The translations under genes and the position numbers were made by a program. From Clostridia bacterium (GTDB lineage: Bacteria; Bacillota; Clostridia; Christensenellales; Borkfalkiaceae), in the NCBI GenBank assembly GCA_029052615.1, contig JAIDIR010000238.1, positions 1-5,237 on the forward strand: 5,237 nucleotides of DNA, written 5' to 3'. The notes below the pieces were generated by a model. That model had not been told where the DNA came from. It saw only the letters and a list, made by a program, of their open reading frames with translations, and ran no database searches. This document shows positions 1 through 5,237 of this stretch, one piece after another. Within the stretch, counting starts at the first letter, position 1, and each line of letters opens with the position of its first letter.

Positions 1-38
1 GTAAATTTCGGGAAAATGTAAATATGATTAAACCCTAA

Positions 39-275
39 ATTACCATAAATTCAATCAAACAAAACATACGCGACTGCTACAAAAAGGCGGTCACCGTAAA
101 GCTGAACCTTGGCAGAAACAAGTTCGTCACCTTCCCCGCAACGCTGTCGGGCATCTATTCGTCCATTTTCACGGTCGAGCCGTTCGATAAAAATTTCCTG
201 GGCAAGACGGCTTATTCCTATTCCGAAATAATGTGCGGAAAGGTGTTTATAACTTTGGCGGAAAAGCGCGCATAA
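39..275 (+). CDS. veg: Veg-family protein frame without a canonical start (possible pseudogene)
   Basis: Translating from the codon after the TAA at 36-38 gives 78 residues. They follow the Veg (DUF1021) pattern: a short N-terminal helix (IKQNIRDCYKKAV), a basic GRNK at residues 25-28, the core SGIYSSIFTV at 37-46 and AYSYSEIM at 58-65, ending at TAA 273-275. In B. subtilis Veg is a small cytoplasmic protein of about 86 residues, linked to biofilm gene expression and spore outgrowth. No ATG, GTG or TTG precedes the conserved core in frame. The only upstream in-frame ATG is at 24-26 and reads M-I-K-P-stop before the Veg sequence begins. Either translation starts at a rare codon (ATT 39, ATA 45 or ATC 54), or the gene carries a nonsense change or small insertion, or the assembly has an error. 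No good ribosome site precedes the ATT. The match to Veg is good; whether it is functional is open. Confidence 0.7.
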   Translation: MTINSIKQNIRDCYKKAVTVKLNLGRNKFVTFPATLSGIYSSIFTVEPFDKNFLGKTAYSYSEIMCGKVFITLAEKRA

Positions 276-298
276 TCTTTAAATCGTCAACATATTAT
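272..298 (+). promoter_or_regulatory. Candidate sigma-E-like promoter for sipL
   Basis: ATA at 272-274 (within the Veg stop region), a 16-base gap, then CATATTAT at 291-298 resembles the mother-cell sigma-E pattern ATA-N16-18-CATACANT. Two positions of the -10 box differ from consensus. Transcription would begin near 305, about 8 bases before the sipL ribosome site. C. difficile sipL is known as an early mother-cell gene, which supports the idea. No convincing SigA -35 box is present here. Read-through from the Veg unit is an alternative, since no terminator separates them. Confidence 0.35.
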
Positions 299-312
299 AC
301 CTTGTAACCAAA

Positions 313-318
313 AAGGAG
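313..318 (+). promoter_or_regulatory. Ribosome binding site of sipL
   Basis: AAGGAG with 7 bases to the ATG at 326 fixes the start of the SipL-like gene. A nearer ATG at 321 is out of frame and meets a stop after three codons. Confidence 0.85.
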
Positions 319-325
319 CAATGAT

Positions 326-1816
326 ATGTTGAAACAACTGCAAAATTCCGAAGGCTGTAATAAGCTTACAAAGCAAATCGAAAGTCAGAGCGTGGTGGAG
401 TGCCGCTTTCCCCAATCGAGCGAAATAACCGAAGTCGTTGCGGTATATCCGCAGGTTTCTTTAGTTTCGTGCGAGGTATCGTCCGGTCGCGTCAATTACA
501 GCGGCAAGCTTATATTGACCATAGTATATTGCGACGAGGACGGCAAGCTGTGCCGTATGCAGAAGGGCGCGGAGTTTTCCCACTTTGCGGACGACGACTG
601 TCTTGCTCCCGCGCAGAGCGGCGTTTGCGCGCTCTCCTGCGAAAAGACGACGGTCAAGCGCGAGGGCTCCTCTTTCGTAATTGCCGCAATAATATCCGCG
701 GATATTTCCATCTACGCACGCACCGACAGAACTTACGTGTGCGGCGCCGAGGGCGCGTTCGTTAAGAAGGAAAGCGTAAGCTTTTCTTCCGCCGTCACCT
801 TCTCGGGCGAGAGCGAGGTCGAGGACGATTTTGAAGCGGACAGCGTTGTGGACGTTCTTATTCCCTGCGCAAAGGCGGTCGTTCTGTCCTCTGCCTGCGG
901 CACGGGCGAGGTGGAAGCGAGCGGCGAAATTTACCTTTCGCTGTTTGCAATGCGCCAGCAAAATCCCACCTGTATGGAAAGAATTATTCCATTTAAGTGC
1001 GTAATACCCTGCGACGACGCGTCGGTAGGGCGCAGAGCGGCAACGCGCGCCGAGATAAGCGATTTGAACGTGACGGCAAACGTCAACGAGGATAAGGGCA
1101 GGTGCGAAATAAATTTCACGTGCAATCTTAACCTTAGCGGCTGGTTTGCCGACGAGCATACCGAGGAGGTTGCCGTGGACGCATTCTCTGACACGAACGA
1201 GGTTACGCTTACGGGCACCGAGGAGGTTATGCCGCGCTGCGTGGACGTAAAGGTGTACACCGAGCGCGTTTCCGGGCTTGCCGCAACCAAGAGCAAGCTT
1301 ACGTACGACTGCAAGTTCCTTGCCGCCGCACTTCCCCAGGCGGACTGCTCCTTCAACGAGCAGACGGGCTGCGTGGAGGGCGCGGTAAACACCGTACTCA
1401 TCTACGAGCAGAACGGCGAAATAAAGAGCACGGACGTCAGCCTTCCCTTCTCGGTCGCACTGAACGGTGCGCGTGAGGAAGGTCAGACGGTGACCGAGGA
1501 CGTTGCGGTGTGCGGCGTAAGCGTGCGCCTTAAAGCGGAGGGTGAGGCGGAAGCCGAAGCTACGCTTAAAATATGCGTGACCGTATGCGACGAACGCAAG
1601 GTTACGTACCTTACCCAAATCGAGGAGGGCGAGGAGGCCGAGGTCAACGACTGCGCGGTATCGGTGTTCCTGCCGACGGCGGGCGACGGGCTGTGGGATA
1701 TAGCCAAGAAGCTTAAAAAATCCCCCGACGACGTATCCGCCTGCAATTCGGAGCTTAAATTCCCGCTGACGGGCAAGGAAAGAATAATCGTGTACAGGGG
1801 CAAAAAAGCCAACTGA
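326..1816 (+). CDS. sipL: SipL-like spore protein (SPOCS/DUF3794 repeats plus C-terminal LysM)
   Basis: This 496-residue protein has no signal peptide or membrane helix. It has the build of clostridial SipL, the mother-cell protein that binds the SpoIVA ATPase and anchors the coat to the forespore surface. Beta-rich SPOCS-type segments lie roughly at residues 30-135, 183-275 and 305-425, each with alternating hydrophobic strands (for example KLILTIVYCDEDGK at 61-74). A LysM-like module follows at about 445-490, marked by GDGLWDIAKKLKKS with W457, a conserved-looking asparagine-containing segment (ACNSEL), and a final strand (RIIVYR). In C. difficile SipL the LysM domain makes the SpoIVA contact. 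The gene lies between a Veg frame and ispE, a clostridial arrangement that supports the call. The protein is unusually rich in cysteine (25 in 496). Family assignment is confident; orthology to SipL rather than another DUF3794-LysM protein rests on architecture and position. Confidence 0.88.
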   Translation: MLKQLQNSEGCNKLTKQIESQSVVECRFPQSSEITEVVAVYPQVSLVSCEVSSGRVNYSGKLILTIVYCDEDGKLCRMQKGAEFSHFADDDCLAPAQSGVCALSCEKTTVKREGSSFVIAAIISADISIYARTDRTYVCGAEGAFVKKESVSFSSAVTFSGESEVEDDFEADSVVDVLIPCAKAVVLSSACGTGEVEASGEIYLSLFAMRQQNPTCMERIIPFKCVIPCDDASVGRRAATRAEISDLNVTANVNEDKGRCEINFTCNLNLSGWFADEHTEEVAVDAFSDTNEVTLTGTEEVMPRCVDVKVYTERVSGLAATKSKLTYDCKFLAAALPQADCSFNEQTGCVEGAVNTVLIYEQNGEIKSTDVSLPFSVALNGAREEGQTVTEDVAVCGVSVRLKAEGEAEAEATLKICVTVCDERKVTYLTQIEEGEEAEVNDCAVSVFLPTAGDGLWDIAKKLKKSPDDVSACNSELKFPLTGKERIIVYRGKKAN

Positions 1817-1835
1817 AAATAAATAAACGGCATAT

Positions 1836-1877
1836 ACGGGCGTTCCGCAGGAAAAATGAGCGGTGCGCCCGTTTTTT
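1836..1877 (+). terminator. Intrinsic terminator after sipL
   Basis: The left arm 1836-1848 (ACGGGCGTTCCGC) pairs with 1860-1872: seven Watson-Crick pairs, one G-T wobble, one mismatch, then four pairs, closing an 11-base A-rich loop. Six T residues (1872-1877) follow at once. This is a strong rho-independent terminator 20 bases after the sipL stop, and it separates the sporulation gene from the ispE unit. Confidence 0.9.
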
Positions 1878-1890
1878 GTGGGCATTATTA

Positions 1891-1919
1891 TTGAAAACGC
1901 CGCCGCGTTATGTTATAAT
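1891..1919 (+). promoter_or_regulatory. SigA-type promoter with extended -10, driving ispE
   Basis: TTGAAA (1891-1896), a 17-base spacer and TATAAT (1914-1919), with TG at 1911-1912 giving the extended form TGnTATAAT. This is five of six at -35 and a perfect -10 at optimal spacing. With the usual six bases between the -10 box and +1, transcription would start at 1926, which is the A of the ispE ATG. It begins 14 bases after the upstream terminator's T-run. A constitutive vegetative promoter is expected. Confidence 0.88.
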
Positions 1920-1925
1920 TTATCT

Positions 1926-2792
1926 ATGAATTACGTTCGCGTCAAATCGTATGCAAAAATCAATCTCACGCTGGATATCACGGGCGTGAACGGGGGATAT
2001 CATACGATTGACAGCGTGGTGGCAAGCGTTGACCTTTACGACCTGATTGCCGTTAAAAGGCGCAGGGACAAGCTGGTTTCCGTAACTATGCACGGTGAGG
2101 GAAGCGAGAGTATACCTTACGAAAACAACAACGCGGCAAAGGCGGCGGAGCTGTTTATTGCGCGCTTCGGGACGGACGGCGTCGATATCACCGTGTGGAA
2201 GAATATTCCCATGGGCGCGGGGCTGGGCGGCTCGTCTGCGGACGTTGCGGGTGTTCTTAACGCAATGGCTAAGCTGTACGATATTAACGACGCGCGCACC
2301 TTAAAGCAGCTTGCCGACGGCCTGGGCAGCGACAGCGGGTATATGCTGACGGGCGGCTTTGCGCGGCTGACGGGGCGCGGCGATAAGGTCGAAAGACTGA
2401 AGAGCGGCGTTAAGCTGGATATCGGTTTGCTTATCCCTAAAAGCGGCGTTTCTACGGCGCAATGCTATTCGCTTAGTGATAGTACGGGGGCAACCGCGAA
2501 ATTTACGAGTAACGAAGCGCAAAAAGCCGTGCTTGCGGGCAATAAGCAGAATATAGGCGCAAGCTTATCCAACGGGCTGTACGCCGCCGCTATAAGACTG
2601 AATAGCGACGTTGAAGAGTGCTTTGATGAGTTGAAGGCGTTCGACCCCTTAGGGGTGAATATGACTGGCTCGGGCAGCGGCGTTTTCGCCGTGTTCGAAA
2701 ACGACCAGTTTGCGCAGTACGCTAAAAGCAGGTACCGCGGCAAGCATACGTTTATAACGACCAAAACGGTTGTGCCGACCAAGGAGGAGTAA
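1926..2792 (+). CDS. ispE: 4-diphosphocytidyl-2-C-methyl-D-erythritol kinase
   Basis: This GHMP-family kinase of 288 residues (usual size about 280-300) phosphorylates CDP-methylerythritol with ATP, the fourth enzymatic step of the MEP isoprenoid route in the cytoplasm. The N-terminus has AKINLTLDITG (K11, matching the E. coli IspE lysine) and GGYHTIDSVV with H26. The ATP loop is PMGAGLGGSSAD at 95-106. D136 sits where the catalytic aspartate is expected, and the C-terminal glycine loop is MTGSGSGVFAVF at 246-257. The segment after the aspartate reads GSDSGYML, where most family members have GADVPF, so the usual Val-Pro is missing. I chose ATG 1926 because it begins the conserved N-terminus. 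A GTG at 1863 would add 21 residues but lies inside the terminator and upstream of the promoter. No ribosome site precedes the ATG, which suggests leaderless initiation. The end overlaps the next gene's ribosome site. Confidence 0.95.
   Translation: MNYVRVKSYAKINLTLDITGVNGGYHTIDSVVASVDLYDLIAVKRRRDKLVSVTMHGEGSESIPYENNNAAKAAELFIARFGTDGVDITVWKNIPMGAGLGGSSADVAGVLNAMAKLYDINDARTLKQLADGLGSDSGYMLTGGFARLTGRGDKVERLKSGVKLDIGLLIPKSGVSTAQCYSLSDSTGATAKFTSNEAQKAVLAGNKQNIGASLSNGLYAAAIRLNSDVEECFDELKAFDPLGVNMTGSGSGVFAVFENDQFAQYAKSRYRGKHTFITTKTVVPTKEE
2781..2787 (+). promoter_or_regulatory. Ribosome binding site inside the end of ispE
   Basis: AAGGAGG lies within the last codons of ispE, 6 bases before the ATG at 2794. 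It decides the start of the next gene; a TTG at 2770 lies upstream of this site. Its position implies translational coupling with ispE, and the contrast with ispE's own lack of such a site is striking. Confidence 0.9.
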
Positions 2793-2793
2793 A

Positions 2794-3699
2794 ATGGCAG
2801 AAGAGAGATTGATTGACGAGGACAAGGACAGAAAGTACCGCATAAAGGTCAACGACGACGGCGAGGAAGAGCTTGTGGTGGACGGCGGGGAGGAACAGCC
2901 CGCCGTTGAGGAAGTGACCTTCGAGGTGGAGGAGCTGACCGAGGACAACGAGGAAGAGGCGGTTATGACCCCCGAACAGCTTGCCGCCAAGCGCGAGCGC
3001 GAGGAAGCGGAAAGGGCGGAGCGCAGGCGTCAGGTTGAGGAGCTTATAAAAAAGGCGGAAAGCGATTGCAAGCAGAGCAAATTCGCAACCGCTCTGGAAT
3101 ACCTTGAAAAGGCGGAGGAAATCGACGGAGAGGACGGCGAGGTGCACGCGTTGAAGCTTGTTGCCTACACGCGCAACTTTACCGACTATTCGCAGGTGAT
3201 TGCAGCCGCCGAAGGCGTTGACGACGTAAAGCAATACACCTCTGCCGAAAGAAAGGCGGAGATGCTTAAAAAAGCTTCGTCGTCACTCGAGGCGAATATT
3301 GCAGAAGTAAGAGCTAAGGTTTCTCAAATGCACGAGGAAAACGAGCAAAAGAAAGCCGAGCGCGCCGTAAGATTTTTAAAGGACAGAAAGACGGCGATAA
3401 TAGTTTTCGCCACGGTGTGCGCGCTGTTCGTTGCGTTCGGCGTGTTGACGGCGTATTTCGGTTCGGTCATCTATTCGGTGTCCACGGGCACGTATTTAAT
3501 TCTCACCTGCGTGTTCGGCGGACTTACCTTTATCGCGCTGATTGCGCTTGCGTTTGCAGCGCGCTATCTCAACATCACCTGCCGCAGGGTAAGGCTGAAC
3601 AAGCGCAACACGTCCACACAGCTCGGGCGCGATTTGCTTGCCGAGCAAGCTAAATTAAAGGCGTTAATTGCGGTATATTCCGTACTTAAAGGCGAATAA
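2794..3699 (+). CDS. Unrecognised acidic, coiled-coil, two-helix membrane protein
   Basis: I do not recognise a named family. The 301-residue product opens with a very acidic, probably disordered stretch: residues 1-60 hold 24 Asp/Glu against 6 Lys/Arg. A charged helix rich in Arg and Glu follows (about 60-90), then a TPR-like helical pair at about 83-140 (KKAESDCKQSKFATALEYLEKA), and a further helical, probably coiled-coil stretch at 150-198. Two hydrophobic helices span about 201-222 and 233-256, joined by a short loop. Positive residues flank both (KDRK before, CRRVRLNKR after), so both ends should face the cytoplasm with a small external hairpin. A final helix at 277-298 is amphipathic. 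There is no signal peptide or catalytic motif. It starts 1 base after the ispE stop and overlaps the desulfurase start by 1 base, so it is made together with both. A scaffold or adaptor role at the membrane is only a guess. Confidence 0.88.
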   Translation: MAEERLIDEDKDRKYRIKVNDDGEEELVVDGGEEQPAVEEVTFEVEELTEDNEEEAVMTPEQLAAKREREEAERAERRRQVEELIKKAESDCKQSKFATALEYLEKAEEIDGEDGEVHALKLVAYTRNFTDYSQVIAAAEGVDDVKQYTSAERKAEMLKKASSSLEANIAEVRAKVSQMHEENEQKKAERAVRFLKDRKTAIIVFATVCALFVAFGVLTAYFGSVIYSVSTGTYLILTCVFGGLTFIALIALAFAARYLNITCRRVRLNKRNTSTQLGRDLLAEQAKLKALIAVYSVLKGE

Positions 3700-4826
3700 T
3701 GATATATCTCGACCACGCGGCAACCACGCCGCTCGATAAAGACGTTCTTAAAAAAATGACGCCTTATCTGACGACGACGTACGGCAACGCATCCAGCCAG
3801 CACGCGTTCGGAAGGGAGGCGGCAAACGCCGTGATATCGGCGCGCGACGGCATTGCAAAAATTATGGGCGTGCCGTCCAATTGTCTGTATTTCACTTCGG
3901 GCGGCACCGAGGCGGGCAACACCGCGTTAAAGGGAGTGTGCGCCGCAAACCGCAACAAGGGCAAACATATCGTGCTTTCGGCAATAGAGCACCCCGCTCT
4001 GCTGTCGGCGGCGGAGGATATGCGCGCATACGGCTACGAGCTTACGCTGGTCAAGCCCGACGGTCAGGGCGTGGTAAGCGCGGACAGCGTAAATAAGGCT
4101 ATACGCCCCGACACGGTTTTTGCGGGCGTTATGTCGGCAAACAACGAAACGGGCGTTATACAGCCGATTAAGGATATTTATAGCGTGTGTAAAGAGCGCG
4201 GCGTATTCTTTTACTGCGACTGCGTGCAGACCGCGGGCGTGCTTCCCTTTGCTCATTTTCCTGCTGACGGCGTAGGTTTTTCCGCTCATAAATTTTACGG
4301 TCCAAAGGGCTTCGGCGGGCTATATATGCGCCCCGATTGCCGTTTTGAAAGGCTTATTTCGGGCGGCAAGCAGGAAAGGGGGCTGCGCGGCGGCACTACT
4401 TACGTCGCAGGCGCGGTGGGCGCGGCGTACGCTCTGGAAAAGGCGGTAGCCAATGCGGAGGAAAACAATAAAAAGGTTGCGGCGCTGCGCGACTATTTTA
4501 TTAAGTGCGTGGTGACCGAAATAGAGGGGGTAAGCCTGAACGGCGATAGTTATCGCCGCCTGTCCTCCAACGCCAACCTTTCTTTCGACGGGTGCGACGG
4601 CGAACAGATTCTGTTTGCGCTCGATTTAAAGGGCGTGGCGGTATCAACCGGCTCGGCGTGCTCAGCGGGGGCGGTAACCTCCTCACACGTGCTAACTGCA
4701 ATGGGCTTGCCCGAAAGCCGCGTAAAGAGCGCGGTGCGCTTCACCTTCGGCAAGTACAACACGCAGGAGGAAGTCGACCAAACGGTCGTCATCTTAAAGG
4801 AAGCGGTTGCAAGAATAAGAGGATAA
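3699..4826 (+). CDS. Cysteine desulfurase, NifS/IscS class (PLP enzyme)
   Basis: This 375-residue fold-type I PLP enzyme converts L-cysteine to alanine and passes the sulfur as a persulfide to Fe-S scaffolds or tRNA thiolation enzymes. Visible motifs in order: YLDHAATTPL at 3-12, GNASSQH at 29-35, SGGTEAGN at 67-74, SAIEHPAL with H98 (stacks on PLP), SANNETGVIQPI at 146-157, DCVQTAG with D174 and Q177 (contact the PLP ring), SAHKFYGPKG with K198 (Schiff-base lysine), QERGLRGGT at 225-233, and the active-site loop GSACSAG with C321. Length and the SxHK/GSAC motifs place it in the group I class. IscS, NifS and a tRNA-thiolation partner cannot be told apart here, because no iscU, nifU or mnmA is in the window, so I give no symbol. 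The start ATG overlaps the previous stop (TAATG), with a modest AAAGG ribosome site at 3688-3692. D174 is followed by Cys where Ala is common. Confidence 0.95.
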   Translation: MIYLDHAATTPLDKDVLKKMTPYLTTTYGNASSQHAFGREAANAVISARDGIAKIMGVPSNCLYFTSGGTEAGNTALKGVCAANRNKGKHIVLSAIEHPALLSAAEDMRAYGYELTLVKPDGQGVVSADSVNKAIRPDTVFAGVMSANNETGVIQPIKDIYSVCKERGVFFYCDCVQTAGVLPFAHFPADGVGFSAHKFYGPKGFGGLYMRPDCRFERLISGGKQERGLRGGTTYVAGAVGAAYALEKAVANAEENNKKVAALRDYFIKCVVTEIEGVSLNGDSYRRLSSNANLSFDGCDGEQILFALDLKGVAVSTGSACSAGAVTSSHVLTAMGLPESRVKSAVRFTFGKYNTQEEVDQTVVILKEAVARIRG

Positions 4827-4866
4827 AAACGGCGTGCCAATCGTGCGCTATCCATCAAACGAAATA

Positions 4867-4897
4867 AAGGCTCCTGGATTGAATCTCCGTGAGCCTT
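4867..4897. terminator. Candidate shared terminator between convergent genes
   Basis: AAGGCTC (4867-4873) pairs perfectly with GAGCCTT (4891-4897). An inner T-G wobble plus GGA/TCC stem (4875-4878 with 4886-4889) extends the hairpin and closes a 7-base loop. Rightward it is followed by TTATATTATATTC, leftward by TTTATTTCG, so neither side has a pure T-run but both are U-rich. It lies 40 bases after the desulfurase stop and about 30 bases past the stop of the minus-strand gene, as expected for a bidirectional terminator. The rest of the 101-base gap (4827-4927) shows nothing else I can name. Confidence 0.6.
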
Positions 4898-4927
4898 ATA
4901 TTATATTCTGTTAAGCTAAATTGAAAG

Positions 4928-5237
4928 TTACAATTCAACGTCAACTTTATATTCTGTATCTATCAAAATGTAATTCAGTTTGTGTTTTTTACACATCTGA
5001 AGATATCTTTGGTTTTCTTTGATTAAATACTCCTGAGTTAGATCGTCGGTTACTCTTTGTTCAACTGCACTTTCGTTTGCCAAAATATCCGAAAAATGAT
5101 TTTGTACGTAGTTTTTGCTCATTATTAAGCAATAGTATTTGATTTGTGATAAATACTTTTTACTAAAATCTTTTTTCCAATCAAAAGGGATATAACCTCC
5201 TTCCACTATTAGATTTTGGCGATTTTCAATAGCAGTT
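4928..5237 (-). CDS. P-loop kinase-like protein, C-terminal part (5' end outside the window)
   Basis: The frame runs open from the right edge to TAA (complement of 4928-4930), giving 103 complete codons. A GTG at 5206-5204 is not a credible start: the frame continues upstream as TAIENRQNLI, which joins directly onto VEGGYIPFDW. The LIVEG strand followed by a YIPFDW segment, a YYCLIMSKNYVQNHF strand-helix with a helical lid-like region behind it, and the closing strand NYILIDTEY resemble the C-terminal half of small P-loop nucleotide or metabolite kinases (adenylate kinase-like fold). The Walker A loop would lie outside the window, so the substrate cannot be named. Base composition is far more AT-rich than the left genes, and the gene faces the opposite way, which suggests a separate transcription unit and possibly transfer. 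The coding call is confident; the family is tentative. Confidence 0.75.
   Translation of the reverse strand, partial: TAIENRQNLIVEGGYIPFDWKKDFSKKYLSQIKYYCLIMSKNYVQNHFSDILANESAVEQRVTDDLTQEYLIKENQRYLQMCKKHKLNYILIDTEYKVDVEL

Noticed and set aside
461..1885. Long minus-strand open frame opposite sipL (474 codons)
   Set aside because: It is a shadow of the GC-rich coding strand: it has no family motifs, and the plus frame has clear domains, a ribosome site and a terminator.
1863..1925. Longer ispE start at GTG 1863 adding 21 residues
   Set aside because: The extra codons lie within the terminator stem and the promoter boxes, and IspE homologues begin at the AKINL region; ATG 1926 fits the family.
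2644..2656. Short palindrome ACCCCTTAGGGGT in ispE
   Set aside because: It encodes the Asp-Pro-Leu-Gly-Val segment before the glycine loop, and the arms are only six bases.
4541..4558. Inverted repeat with 8-base arms and a 2-base centre (CGGCGATA-GT-TATCGCCG) in the desulfurase gene
   Set aside because: It lies within a conserved reading frame, has no T-run and is single-copy here; over all spacings one such repeat is expected by chance.
4921..4940. TTGAA/TTCAA inverted repeat around the minus-strand stop
   Set aside because: The arms are five bases of AT-rich sequence and the better hairpin is at 4867-4897.
5204..5206. GTG as the start of the minus-strand gene
   Set aside because: The frame is open upstream to the window edge and reads as family-like sequence. 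The GGAGG just after the GTG lies inside the coding part and has no ATG at a workable distance.
1..5237. CRISPR array, tRNA/rRNA genes, riboswitches, IS ends
   Set aside because: I found no spaced repeats, no tRNA-like cloverleaf with a TTCGANNC arm, no transposase motif and no long leader before any gene that could hold a riboswitch.

Overview
The window looks like a chromosomal segment from an uncultured or gut-type endospore-forming Clostridia-like Firmicute. The evidence is the Veg-like frame, then a SipL/DUF3794-LysM spore protein, then ispE. To my knowledge this neighbourhood is typical of Clostridia. Strong AAGGAGG-type ribosome sites and SigA-type promoter boxes also fit. The left 4.8 kb is moderately GC-rich (one hand-counted 60-base line, 3961-4020, is 58% G+C). 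The last 0.3 kb is very AT-rich (line 4981-5040 is 28%).

Layout: (1) 39-275 (+) is a Veg-family reading frame without any canonical start codon; an ATG at 24 lies in frame but is separated from the conserved part by a TAA. (2) 326-1816 (+) encodes a 496-residue, very cysteine-rich SipL-like protein (SPOCS/DUF3794 repeats plus C-terminal LysM), expected to tie the spore coat to SpoIVA. A weak mother-cell sigma-E-like promoter overlaps the end of the Veg frame. (3) A strong intrinsic terminator (1836-1877) closes that unit. (4) Fourteen bases later a near-perfect extended -10 SigA promoter (1891-1919) starts a second unit: ispE (1926-2792), an unrecognised acidic two-helix membrane protein (2794-3699) and a NifS/IscS-type cysteine desulfurase (3699-4826). 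The genes are 1 bp apart or overlap by 1 bp, so they should be co-transcribed and translationally coupled. The predicted start of transcription falls on or next to the A of the ispE ATG, so ispE looks leaderless. (5) A hairpin at 4867-4897 sits between this unit and a convergent minus-strand gene (4928 to beyond the right edge), whose visible part resembles the C-terminal half of a P-loop small-molecule kinase.

The left unit belongs to sporulation and the middle unit to housekeeping (MEP isoprenoid synthesis and sulfur mobilisation for Fe-S clusters or tRNA thiolation). The AT-rich gene at the right edge may be an acquired segment. I see no RNA gene, CRISPR array, insertion sequence or integration site. 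The observations most worth checking are the leaderless ispE promoter, the start-less Veg frame, the cysteine-rich SipL and the unrecognised membrane protein.
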